Origin: Blautia wexlerae
Lineage (GTDB): Bacteria; Bacillota; Clostridia; Lachnospirales; Lachnospiraceae
DNA length: 64,000 bases
NCBI RefSeq assembly: GCF_013300825.1
Contig: NZ_JAAIMY010000015.1
Coordinates: forward strand, 16,319-80,318
Direction of reading: 5' to 3'
This document shows, piece after piece, positions 47,437 through 55,446 of the stretch. The notes below the pieces were generated by a model. That model searched no databases, was not told the origin of the DNA, and worked only from the letters and a program-made list of their open reading frames with translations. A program made the translations under genes and the position numbers. Every line of letters starts with the position of its first letter. Position 1 is the stretch's first letter.

Positions 47437-48468
47437 ACGATACCAGTAACCGCCGCGCATTTTTGGAATCTCTATATAGCTGCTTTCTTTGAAGTAAGGA
47501 AAGCCAAACATATTTGCCATAAAGCGTTCCTGCTGATTATAAACGCCGGGAACGCCGAGGATATACTGTCCGTTATTTCTTTGTCCTAAAAGCAAATATC
47601 CGAAATTATAATGCCCGTACTGGAGAAATCGGTTATTGCGCAGTGCACAGTAATGCCGCGGAAAACGCTTCAGATCATCAAGGTGTATCTTCCATGCAGC
47701 GATCAGTTCGCCATCGGAGAAGGGGGAAAATTCGGCAGAGGTTTTTCTGTTTTCTATATTTCTTTCCGGGACAGGAGTGCCGGCATTTTCAGAACTATTG
47801 GTATCTTCAACAGTATTATCTGAGATATCGGATGATTCTGTTTCTGGATTGTTATCAGATGTTCTCTGAGCTGGAATGTTGGCAGACGGTTCAACTGATA
47901 AAGCATCGTCAGGAACTTTTGTAAGTGAGATGTCTTCAGGTTTTTCTGAAATATCTTTTGGTTCTTCGGGCGCCCCCTGAGAGGGCAGAATTTCCTGCAA
48001 TACTATACCTGCCGGAACTTTGGGTTTCTGTGAAGTGATTTTCGCAGAGTCAGGAATATCTGCGGCAGGCATAGCTTTTATTTCATGGAAATTCTCCGGA
48101 CGTATAGGCTGATCGTCCCATTCAGTACCAAAGAATCCGCCGGTATCTGAAGTAATGATCATTCCACCCATCTTACCAATTGCAATGCCGGAGTCATTCA
48201 TATCTGTTGCATCTGTTATGATCAGGCATTCTACAGTTTCTTTCTCTGTCTCGCAGGTATCCAGAAGAATTCCGTTGATCAGGCCATCCTTTCGTGTAAA
48301 TCCATAAATATTGCATTTTACATTTTCAGGCAGCTCCGGACAATGCAGATGAATCTCAACAGAACATTGCTGATCTTTTACTTCAACTTTAATAAATCCG
48401 CAGTTGCTGCCTTTCTTTCCGTTTTCATAGTCATATACATATGCGATAAAACGCCGATATCCAGACAA
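47407..48468 (-). CDS. Lachnospiraceae hypothetical protein (DUF6128-like)
   Basis: A 353-residue protein. The N-terminal part (about 1-120, beta-rich; MSGYRRFIAYVYDYENGKKG, CGFIKVEV) and the C-terminal part (about 255-353: YCALRNNRFLQYGHYNFGYLLLGQ, YILGVPGVYNQQERFMANMFGFP) look like conserved domains joined by an acidic Pro/Ser/Glu linker (about 150-245). I believe it belongs to DUF6128 but cannot confirm it. No signal peptide. The pattern N-domain, disordered linker, C-domain suggests an adaptor; function unknown. Confidence 0.65.
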   Translation of the reverse strand: MSGYRRFIAYVYDYENGKKGSNCGFIKVEVKDQQCSVEIHLHCPELPENVKCNIYGFTRKDGLINGILLDTCETEKETVECLIITDATDMNDSGIAIGKMGGMIITSDTGGFFGTEWDDQPIRPENFHEIKAMPAADIPDSAKITSQKPKVPAGIVLQEILPSQGAPEEPKDISEKPEDISLTKVPDDALSVEPSANIPAQRTSDNNPETESSDISDNTVEDTNSSENAGTPVPERNIENRKTSAEFSPFSDGELIAAWKIHLDDLKRFPRHYCALRNNRFLQYGHYNFGYLLLGQRNNGQYILGVPGVYNQQERFMANMFGFPYFKESSYIEIPKMRGGYWYRLIDAPDSHR

Positions 48469-48591
48469 AATCCTTCCTCCGTAAAACCAGATTCAATAAT
48501 GTATATGACCGTTAAAAAAAAATATGCCACTGTTCATTCCGCTCTCAATAACAAAAATATTCAAAAAAATTAAAAAATTTGAAAAAATCTA

Positions 48592-48620
48592 TTGACAAAC
48601 TGCAATTTTATTAATATAAT
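48592..48620 (+). promoter_or_regulatory. Sigma-A promoter of the tRNA-Pro gene
   Basis: Perfect TTGACA, 17-base spacer, perfect TATAAT, ending 15 bases before the mature tRNA. Confidence 0.85.
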
Positions 48621-48634
48621 AGCACTTGCATTGA

Positions 48635-48708
48635 CGAAGCGTGGCTCAGTTTGGTAGAGCGCTGCGTTCGGGACGCAGAGGTCGTGGGTTCGAATCCCGT
48701 CGCTTCGA
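48635..48708 (+). tRNA. tRNA-Pro (anticodon CGG)
   Basis: Acceptor arms CGAAGCG (48635-48641) and CGCTTCG (48701-48707) pair perfectly, with A as discriminator. The anticodon arm CTGCG-TTCGGGA-CGCAG gives CGG, which reads CCG proline codons. The T arm GTGGG-TTCGAAT-CCCGT is standard. CCA is not encoded. The gene has its own promoter and terminator. Confidence 0.96.
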
Positions 48709-48719
48709 CTACGCATAGG

Positions 48720-48756
48720 AAGTCTGAAACCAATTGGTTTTCAGGCTTTCTTTTTG
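48720..48756 (+). terminator. Intrinsic terminator of tRNA-Pro
   Basis: AGTCTGAAACC pairs with GGTTTTCAGGCT around AATT, with one bulge, followed by TTCTTTTTG. Confidence 0.8.
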
Positions 48757-48797
48757 CTATTCTGGTAGTGATGCAACAGCAGAAAGGAAAAGAAAAG

Positions 48798-49316
48798 TTG
48801 ACAGATCAGGAACGTTTTATGAAAGAAGCTATCCGTCAGGCGAAGAAGGCAGAAGCTCTGGAAGAAGTGCCAATCGGCTGTGTGATCGTGCATGAGGGTA
48901 AGATCATCGCACGTGGATATAACAGAAGAAACACAGATAAAAACACACTTTCCCATGCAGAACTGAATGCAATCCGCAAAGCCAGTAAAAAACTTGGAGA
49001 CTGGCGGCTGGAGGGATGCACTATGTATGTGACGCTGGAACCATGTCAGATGTGCTCCGGGGCACTTGTCCAGTCCAGAATAGATGAAGTAGTGATCGGC
49101 TGTATGAATGCCAAAGCGGGTTGCGCGGGTTCTGTGATGAATCTTTTGCAGGTGGATGGATTTAATCATCAGGTAAAGATTATACAGGGAGTTCTGGAAG
49201 AGGAATGTTCTTCTATGTTGTCTGAGTTTTTCAGAAAGCTTCGTGAAAAAAAGAAGCAGGAAAAGGCAGCCCTTAAAGCTGCACAGGAGAATTTCAAGAG
49301 AGAACCGGAACAATAA
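48798..49316 (+). CDS. tadA: tRNA-specific adenosine deaminase
   Basis: Zinc enzyme converting A34 to inosine in tRNA-Arg. HAELNAI (zinc His and catalytic Glu) and PCQMCSGAL (zinc Cys pair) are present. I favour the TTG at 48798 (AAAGGA upstream; protein begins MTDQERFMKEAIRQAKKAEAL, 172 residues). ATG 48771 and ATG 48819 are alternatives; the open frame running back through the tRNA is an artefact. The C-terminal 25 residues are very basic and Lys/Ala-rich. It sits upstream of the dnaX block, as in Bacillus. Confidence 0.93.
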   Translation: MTDQERFMKEAIRQAKKAEALEEVPIGCVIVHEGKIIARGYNRRNTDKNTLSHAELNAIRKASKKLGDWRLEGCTMYVTLEPCQMCSGALVQSRIDEVVIGCMNAKAGCAGSVMNLLQVDGFNHQVKIIQGVLEEECSSMLSEFFRKLREKKKQEKAALKAAQENFKREPEQ

Positions 49317-49433
49317 AAGTAAAAAACGGAAAAACAAAAACAGGAAAAATCTTAAAGGCAATAAGAGTAATAAAAGTAATAGAAGTAACAGGATTAATGT
49401 TACAGGCAGAAATAAAAAGAGGCGAATAAAAAA

Positions 49434-50801
49434 ATGAAAAAAGATACAACAAACGACATGACCGTCGGCAGTCCGGTGAGTCTGATAATAAAATTTATGA
49501 TCCCAATGTGCCTGGGAAATCTTTTTCAGCAGTTTTATAATATTGCAGATTCCATTGTTGCCGGAAAATTTATCGGAGTAAATGCTCTTGCAGCTATCGG
49601 AAGCACCGGTTCACTGATGTTTTTTGTGACTGGCTGGCTGAATGGACTCAGCAGCGGATTTGCGATTATCGTAGCCCAGATGTTCGGAGCGAAAAAGTTT
49701 GACAGGATGCGCCATTATGTTGCCATGTCCATTTACCTTATGGCTGCATTTTCCATTGTCATGACAATAGGATTCAGTCTTGCGAACAAACCAATTCTGC
49801 ATCTGATGAATTCGCCGGAAGAGGTATTTGGTGATGTAACTGCATATATGGGAATTATTTATGCAGGTCTTATTATCACAGGTACATACAATGCACTTGC
49901 GGCTTTCCTGCGTGCGTTGGGTGACTCCAAGTCTCCACTGTATTTCCTGATCATTTCGGCTGTGATCAATGTTATTCTGGATGTAGTTTTTATTGTAGTC
50001 TTTGGAATGGGCGTAGAAGGATGCGGATATGCCACAGTGATCGCACAGGGAATTTCGGCAGTGTGCTGCCTGATTTATATTGTAAAAAGATTTCCAATTC
50101 TTCATTTGAAGCGGAAGGATTTTGAGATATGCTGGGACAGCTTTGGCAGACTTCTGAAGCTTGGAATTCCTATGGGACTGCAGTTTTCGATTACAGCAAT
50201 CGGAACCATTATTGTACAGAGCGCGGTCAATATTTACGGACCTGTACATATGGCCGGATTCTCTGCTGCCGGTAAGATCCAGAATATTTTTGCCACAGTA
50301 TTTACAGCCTTCGGTGCAACCATTGCAACCTATGTAGGTCAGAACAGGGGCGCAGGAAAAATGGATCGTGTGAAACAGGGAGTCCGTTACACGCAGATGA
50401 TGGTCCTGGGATGGAGCGTTTTTGTTATGTTCCTGATGTTTTTCTTCGGAAAATATCTGACATATCTTTTCGTAGATCCATCGGAACAGGACGTAGTAAA
50501 TGTGTCTGTTACTTATTTCCGGACAGTATTCTGGGCATATCCGTTTCTCGGAAGTATTTTCCTCTATCGAAATACTCTGCAGGGAATGGGATATGGACTT
50601 GTGCCAATGCTTGGCGGGGTATTTGAACTGGTGGCGAGAACCGGAATTGTCGTATTGATTGCGGGACATACTTCCTTTGCCGGTGTCTGTATGGCTGACC
50701 CGACCGCATGGATCGCCGCACTGATCCCACTGATTCCTTATTATTTTCATGTGATGAAGAAATATAAGAACAAAAGTCAGGTACAGGTAGTAGAGGATTA
50801 A
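49434..50801 (+). CDS. MATE family efflux transporter
   Basis: A 455-residue 12-helix multidrug and toxin extrusion-type antiporter. Typical features are PMCLGNLFQQFYNIADSIVAGKFIG in the first helices, the AIGSTGSLMFFV stretch, and internal repeat symmetry (second half starting near LGIPMGLQFSITAIGTIIVQ). Substrate unknown. It lies between tadA and the SRP RNA, an insertion in an otherwise conserved gene order. No regulator adjoins it. Confidence 0.93.
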   Translation: MKKDTTNDMTVGSPVSLIIKFMIPMCLGNLFQQFYNIADSIVAGKFIGVNALAAIGSTGSLMFFVTGWLNGLSSGFAIIVAQMFGAKKFDRMRHYVAMSIYLMAAFSIVMTIGFSLANKPILHLMNSPEEVFGDVTAYMGIIYAGLIITGTYNALAAFLRALGDSKSPLYFLIISAVINVILDVVFIVVFGMGVEGCGYATVIAQGISAVCCLIYIVKRFPILHLKRKDFEICWDSFGRLLKLGIPMGLQFSITAIGTIIVQSAVNIYGPVHMAGFSAAGKIQNIFATVFTAFGATIATYVGQNRGAGKMDRVKQGVRYTQMMVLGWSVFVMFLMFFFGKYLTYLFVDPSEQDVVNVSVTYFRTVFWAYPFLGSIFLYRNTLQGMGYGLVPMLGGVFELVARTGIVVLIAGHTSFAGVCMADPTAWIAALIPLIPYYFHVMKKYKNKSQVQVVED

Positions 50802-50883
50802 TTATTCTTTATCTGATGGAAATTGTATAAGGCTCTTTCCCGCTTCTGTTAATATATGGACTTTTGTAAACCACAAAAATAAG

Positions 50884-50931
50884 AAAAGCATTCAGAAAAT
50901 TATCAACAGATAAAATTCTGAATGCTTTTTT
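50884..50931. terminator. Bidirectional terminator between MATE gene and SRP RNA
   Basis: AAAAGCATTCAGAAAATT pairs with AAATTCTGAATGCTTTTTT around ATCAACAGAT. T-runs on both strands end the MATE transcript and the minus-strand SRP RNA. Confidence 0.85.
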
Positions 50932-50963
50932 ATATGATGAGCTGCATCATGAATATTCTTTTT

Positions 50964-51225
50964 TGCGCGCCGCACTTCGGAATGGTCCCACAGACGTTAC
51001 CTCTACAGTTAACTCAGCCCAGGCACCCTTACGGCACACAAGAGCTTCTGCTTAGTGCTGCTACATTCCTGTCCTGACACGGTTCACAGATTCCTGTTGC
51101 GTAAGACCCAAACGTCAACGCCACTTATAGAGGGCAGCTCCACAGGATACAAGCCTCGGATTGGCATCACCCCTGCTGTAGCGGATTGCAGGTACAGGGC
51201 ACCGCTATCTCCCCGGCTGCGCATT
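50964..51225 (-). ncRNA. ffs: Signal recognition particle RNA, large bacterial (scRNA) type
   Basis: Read on the minus strand this about 260-nt region follows the Bacillus scRNA: near the 5' end GGGGAGATAGCGGTGCCCTG and CCTGCAATCCGCT, then GTTGACGTTTGGGT, CGTGTCAGG-(loop)-AATGTAGCAGCA of the Ffh-binding helix 8, and GTGCCTGGGCTGAGTTAACT near the 3' end. The outermost GCGC(A)GCC pairs with GGCGCGC. It includes the Alu domain, as in spore-forming Firmicutes. A perfect promoter lies just upstream. Exact ends are estimated to within a few bases. Confidence 0.93.
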
Positions 51226-51229
51226 TCTG

Positions 51230-51258
51230 ATTATATAGGCAGGAGGCTGTTTTGTCAA
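51230..51258 (-). promoter_or_regulatory. Perfect sigma-A promoter of the SRP RNA
   Basis: On the minus strand TTGACA (plus 51253-51258), 17-base spacer, TATAAT (plus 51230-51235), ending 5 bases before the predicted RNA 5' end region. Confidence 0.9.
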
Positions 51259-51290
51259 TAGTGAATCATTATAGTAAAACTTATTACTGG

Positions 51291-51351
51291 GAACGGAGTG
51301 AACAGTAACGAACGGAGTGAACAGTAACGAACGTAGTGCGTGAATAGTAAC
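51291..51351. repeat. 19-bp tandem repeat
   Basis: GAACGGAGTGAACAGTAAC occurs twice without a break (51291-51309 and 51310-51328), followed by a third, looser copy GAACGTAGTGCGTGAATAGTAAC (51329-51351). It lies between the SRP RNA promoter and the phosphofructokinase gene. Confidence 0.85.
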
Positions 51352-51510
51352 TAAAACTTTTCTAACACTATTGTATGAAAACGATAAATATTATATAATA
51401 AACAGAAATAAACTATCTTTATTCTGGAAATGGATATGCCAGAGTACACAACATGTCTTGTATGTATGGATATGGATAATTCTTAAAACACAGAAATGGA
51501 GGATACTATC

Positions 51511-52593
51511 ATGATTAAAAGAATAGGTATGCTTACCAGTGGCGGTGACTGTCAGGCTCTTAACGCTACCATGCGAGGAGTAGTAAAGGGACTGAGTAAC
51601 AATTTGGATGAACTGGAAGTTTATGGATTTGATGATGGATATAAAGGACTGATCTATGGTAAATACCGTATGCTCACATCCAAAGATTTTTCCGGAATCC
51701 TTACACAGGGCGGCACAATCCTCGGAACATCCAGACAGCCATTCAAACTGATGCGTGTCCCGGATGAGAATGGCCTGGACAAGGTTGAAGCAATGAAGCA
51801 GACTTATTATAAACTCTGCCTGGACTGCCTTGTGATCCTTGGCGGAAATGGTACACAGAAGACAGCAAACCTTCTGAGAGAAGAAGGACTGAACATTATC
51901 CATCTTCCAAAGACTATTGATAATGACATCTATGGCACAGACATGACTTTTGGTTTCCAGAGTGCGGTAAACATTGCCACAAATGCCATTGACTGTATCC
52001 ATACGACAGCATCCTCACATGGACGTGTATTTATCGTAGAGATCATGGGACACAAGGTAGGAAGTCTGACACTTCATGCAGGTGTTGCAGGCGGTGCGGA
52101 CATCATCCTGATTCCTGAGATTCCATATGATATCAAAAAAGTTACAGCAGCAATCCAGAAGCGTGCAAAAGCAGGTAAACGTTTCACGATCCTTGCTGTT
52201 GCTGAGGGTGCGATTTCCAAAGAAGACGCAGAACTTCCTAAAAAGAAATACAAAGAGAAACTGGAAGCCCGAGCAAAGAAATATCCGTCCGTTTCCTATG
52301 AGATTGCTGATCAGATCTACAAAGAGATCGGAAGCGAAGTCCGCGTTACAGTTCCGGGACATACACAGAGAGGCGGAGAACCATGTCCGTATGACCGCGT
52401 TCTTTCCACAAGAATCGGTGCAGGTGCAGCGCAGGCGATCATGGATGGTGAATATGGCATCATGATCGGCGTGGTAAACGGCAAAATTAAACGTGTACCT
52501 CTTGAAGAGTGTGCAGGTAAGCTTAAGATGGTATCACCGAAAGATCAGCTTGTAGTTGCTGCCAAACAGATTGGTATCAGCTTTGGTGACTGA
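51511..52593 (+). CDS. 6-phosphofructokinase (group III-like)
   Basis: Phosphorylates fructose-6-phosphate in glycolysis. The 360-residue protein has TSGGDCQALNATMRG (family GGDxPGxN), LGGNGTQKTAN and PKTIDNDI with catalytic Asp. By E. coli numbering, position 104 is Gly (ATP type) and 124 is Lys (as in plant and trypanosome ATP enzymes), while Asp103, which helps hold Mg-ATP, is Asn. This mix agrees with the divergent group III PFKs seen in Clostridia; ATP or PPi use is not certain. GGAGGA lies 7 bases before ATG 51511; an upstream ATG at 51496 overlaps the ribosome site. Confidence 0.88.
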   Translation: MIKRIGMLTSGGDCQALNATMRGVVKGLSNNLDELEVYGFDDGYKGLIYGKYRMLTSKDFSGILTQGGTILGTSRQPFKLMRVPDENGLDKVEAMKQTYYKLCLDCLVILGGNGTQKTANLLREEGLNIIHLPKTIDNDIYGTDMTFGFQSAVNIATNAIDCIHTTASSHGRVFIVEIMGHKVGSLTLHAGVAGGADIILIPEIPYDIKKVTAAIQKRAKAGKRFTILAVAEGAISKEDAELPKKKYKEKLEARAKKYPSVSYEIADQIYKEIGSEVRVTVPGHTQRGGEPCPYDRVLSTRIGAGAAQAIMDGEYGIMIGVVNGKIKRVPLEECAGKLKMVSPKDQLVVAAKQIGISFGD

Positions 52594-52654
52594 TTAAGTG
52601 AAACAGTACTTGACTGACAGATACCTTTTCATATAAGATATGGATGTAAAAAAG

Positions 52655-52684
52655 ACCGCCGCGGGAATTTTTTCCGCGGCGGCT
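52655..52684 (+). terminator. GC-rich hairpin after phosphofructokinase
   Basis: ACCGCCGCGGGAA (52655-52667) pairs with TTCCGCGGCGGCT (52672-52684). The stem is very strong but no T-run follows, so it may be a terminator or an mRNA 3' stabiliser. Confidence 0.65.
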
Positions 52685-52762
52685 GTGATAATAAGATAGA
52701 GATAACTATTTGGCGCGCTGCTGACAGTGGGGGTGCTGAATAGTTACGATAGGAGTTTACTC

Positions 52763-54382
52763 ATGAGTTACACTGCTCTTTACAGAAAGTTCAGACCGGA
52801 TAATTTCGCGGATGTCAAAGGTCAGGATCACATAGTGACTACTCTGACAAATCAGATTAAGCATAACCGTATCGGCCATGCGTATCTGTTCTGCGGCACC
52901 AGAGGAACCGGTAAAACAACAGTAGCCAAAATTCTGGCGAAGGCAGTCAACTGTGAGCATCCCGTAAATGGCAGCCCCTGTAATGAATGTGCCATGTGCA
53001 AGGCAATCCAGGCAGGAACTGCAATGAATGTGATCGAGATCGATGCTGCATCCAACAATGGTGTGGATAATATACGTGAGATCAGAGAAGAGGTTTCTTA
53101 CCGCCCTACAGAAGGTAAATATAAAGTATATATTATTGATGAGGTTCATATGCTTTCCACAGGTGCCTTTAATGCCCTGCTGAAAACACTGGAGGAACCA
53201 CCGTCTTATGTTATGTTTATCCTGGCAACTACAGAGGCGCACAAGATTCCGATTACGATTTTATCCAGATGCCAGAGATATGATTTCCACAGGATCACCA
53301 TAGACACTATCGCGGCCAGACTGGATGAACTGCTCAAAGTTGAAGGTGTAGAAGCTGAGGAAAAAGCAGTCCGATATGTAGCGAAAGCGGGAGATGGTTC
53401 CATGCGAGATGCGCTCAGCCTTCTCGACCAGTGTATTGCTTTTTATCTTGGACAGGAACTTACCTATGATAAAGTTCTGGAGGTTCTGGGAGCCGTTGAC
53501 ACCGAAGTGTTTAGCAAGCTTTTGCGAAAAGTAATCCGGGGAGATGTGACAGGTTCCATTCATATCCTGGAGGAACTGATCGTAGGAGGCAGGGAACTGA
53601 GCCAGTTTGTGGGAGATTTTACCTGGTATATGAGAAATCTTCTTCTCGTTAAGACTTCTGAGAATCCGGAGGAAGCGATCGATGTCTCATCCGACAACAT
53701 GAAGCTTCTGAAAGAAGAGAGCACCATGCTGGATGTGGAGACGCTGATGCGGTATATCCGTATTTTTTCGGATTTGTCCAATCAAATCCGATATGCAACC
53801 CAGAAAAGGGTCCTTGTGGAGATTGCACTGATCAAGCTGTGCCGTCCTGCAATGGAGACTAATCTGGATTCTGTTCTGGACAGACTGCGTGTGCTGGAAC
53901 AGCGGATGGATGAACGTCCGGTACAGCAGGTGATCGTGCAGCAGGGTTCAGGGAAAATGCCGGCAGAAACCGGAGCAGTTCAGGAACCGGCGGGAAACAA
54001 AGCACCGGCGAAAGCTGCACCGGAAGATTTGCAGAAGATCGTGGCAGGCTGGAGAGTGATCACAGGACAGACGACAGGGATGTTCAAGCAGATGCTTCAG
54101 AAATCTGTTCCGAAGTATAACAGTGAGACAGGAGAACCTGTCCTTTATGTGGAATTTCAGGATTTCCTTGGGCAGTCCTATGTGGACAATTCGGAAGCGA
54201 AGAAAGAGCTTCAGGATATCATCACTGCCCAGACAGGAAAAACAGTAGAGATCCAGATGCTGGTGGTAGATAAGCATCAGCATACAAATCTGGCAAATAT
54301 CACAGTGGACCAGGCGATAAAGAATAATATCCACATGGATGTTGTGATAGAGGAGGATCCTGATGAGGAAAAAGGAGAATAA
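52763..54382 (+). CDS. dnaX: DNA polymerase III subunits gamma/tau
   Basis: Clamp-loader ATPase of the replicase. The 539-residue protein has Walker A CGTRGTGKTTVAK (about 44-56), a four-Cys zinc module (CEHPVNGSPCNECAMC), Walker B YIIDEVHMLS and SRCQRYDF. The C-terminal 160 residues include an Ala/Pro-rich linker and a tau-like domain. AGGAG is 7 bases before ATG 52763; an upstream in-frame ATG at 52727 lacks a site. First gene of dnaX-ybaB-recR. Confidence 0.96.
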   Translation: MSYTALYRKFRPDNFADVKGQDHIVTTLTNQIKHNRIGHAYLFCGTRGTGKTTVAKILAKAVNCEHPVNGSPCNECAMCKAIQAGTAMNVIEIDAASNNGVDNIREIREEVSYRPTEGKYKVYIIDEVHMLSTGAFNALLKTLEEPPSYVMFILATTEAHKIPITILSRCQRYDFHRITIDTIAARLDELLKVEGVEAEEKAVRYVAKAGDGSMRDALSLLDQCIAFYLGQELTYDKVLEVLGAVDTEVFSKLLRKVIRGDVTGSIHILEELIVGGRELSQFVGDFTWYMRNLLLVKTSENPEEAIDVSSDNMKLLKEESTMLDVETLMRYIRIFSDLSNQIRYATQKRVLVEIALIKLCRPAMETNLDSVLDRLRVLEQRMDERPVQQVIVQQGSGKMPAETGAVQEPAGNKAPAKAAPEDLQKIVAGWRVITGQTTGMFKQMLQKSVPKYNSETGEPVLYVEFQDFLGQSYVDNSEAKKELQDIITAQTGKTVEIQMLVVDKHQHTNLANITVDQAIKNNIHMDVVIEEDPDEEKGE

Positions 54383-54446
54383 ATATTCTCCGGATAGGAA
54401 AAGGCAGTAAACAATAAGGCAATAAATAGCAAGGAGGATACCACAA

Positions 54447-54803
54447 ATGGCAAAACGTGGAGGATTCCCGGGAATGGGTATGCCGGGAAATATGAATAAT
54501 CTTATGAAACAGGCGCAGAAAATGCAGCGTCAGATGGAAGAGAATCAGAAAGCTCTGGAAGAGAAAGAATTTACGGCTACTGCAGGAGGCGGAGCTGTAG
54601 AGGTAACTATCTCAGGTAAGAGAGAGGTGACAAAAGTAAAGCTTCAGGAGGAAGTTGTAGATCCAGATGACATCGAAATGCTGGAAGATCTCATCGTTGC
54701 AGCTACAAACGAAGCACTTCGCAAAGTGGAAGAAGAATCTACGGCTGTTATGTCTAAACTGACAGGTGGCCTGGGCGGACTTGGCGGAGGTCTTCCATTC
54801 TGA
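54447..54803 (+). CDS. ybaB: YbaB/EbfC family nucleoid-associated protein
   Basis: A 118-residue dimeric DNA-binding protein commonly found between dnaX and rec[24 protein letters not shown] opens the helical tweezers, and [13 protein letters not shown] is the central strand region; the C terminus is Gly-rich ([12 protein letters not shown]). AAGGAGG precedes the ATG. Overlaps recR by one base (TGATG). Confidence 0.96.
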   Translation: MAKRGGFPGMGMPGNMNNLMKQAQKMQRQMEENQKALEEKEFTATAGGGAVEVTISGKREVTKVKLQEEVVDPDDIEMLEDLIVAATNEALRKVEEESTAVMSKLTGGLGGLGGGLPF

Positions 54804-55402
54804 TGGAATACTACAGCAGTCATATCAATAAGCTGATCGAGCAGCTTTCCCATCTTCCGGGAATCGGTGCGAAATCAGCACAGAGACTGGCATTTCACAT
54901 CATGAATATGCCAAAGGATCAGGTAGAGCAGCTTACCTCTTCCATTACCGGTGCCAGAGAGAATGTACAGTATTGCAAGTGCTGCTGTACTCTGACAGAC
55001 AGAGAGATCTGTCCCATCTGCAGCAATGATAAGCGTGATCATTCAGTGATCATGGTGGTAGAGAATACAAGAGATCTTGCAGCTTATGAAAAAACAGGCA
55101 AGTTTGATGGCGTTTATCATGTTCTTCATGGTGCAATCTCTCCAATGCTTGGAATCGGGCCGGATGATATCAAACTGAAAGAACTCATGCAGCGTCTGGC
55201 AAAGGATGAGGTAAAGGAAGTGATTATTGCTACCAATTCCAGTCTGGAGGGGGAAACAACGGCAATGTATATCAGTAAGCTGATCAAACCTACCGGGATC
55301 AAAGTCAGCAGGATCGCAAGCGGAGTTCCGGTAGGAGGAGATCTGGAATATATTGACGAAGTGACTCTTTTACGTGCTCTTGAGGGGCGTGTGGAGCTTT
55401 AA
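54803..55402 (+). CDS. recR: Recombination protein RecR
   Basis: Ring-forming protein that works with RecF/RecO to load RecA at gaps. The 199-residue protein has the helix-hairpin-helix LPGIGAKSAQRLAFHI, the zinc site CKCCCTLTDREICPIC, and the Toprim domain (IMVVENTRDLAAYEKTG ... VIIATNSSLEGETTAMYI). Coupled to ybaB. Confidence 0.97.
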   Translation: MEYYSSHINKLIEQLSHLPGIGAKSAQRLAFHIMNMPKDQVEQLTSSITGARENVQYCKCCCTLTDREICPICSNDKRDHSVIMVVENTRDLAAYEKTGKFDGVYHVLHGAISPMLGIGPDDIKLKELMQRLAKDEVKEVIIATNSSLEGETTAMYISKLIKPTGIKVSRIASGVPVGGDLEYIDEVTLLRALEGRVEL

Positions 55403-55446
55403 GGTTACTGTTCTGACAAAAGATCATCGGAAAAGGAGGCATCACT

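Noticed and set aside
48651..48797. Upstream extension of tadA through tRNA-Pro
   Set aside because: The extension translates the tRNA and its terminator; the RNA genes are clear and TTG 48798 has its own ribosome site.
50941..51240. Protein-coding frame at 51055-51261
   Set aside because: The region is the SRP RNA on the minus strand.
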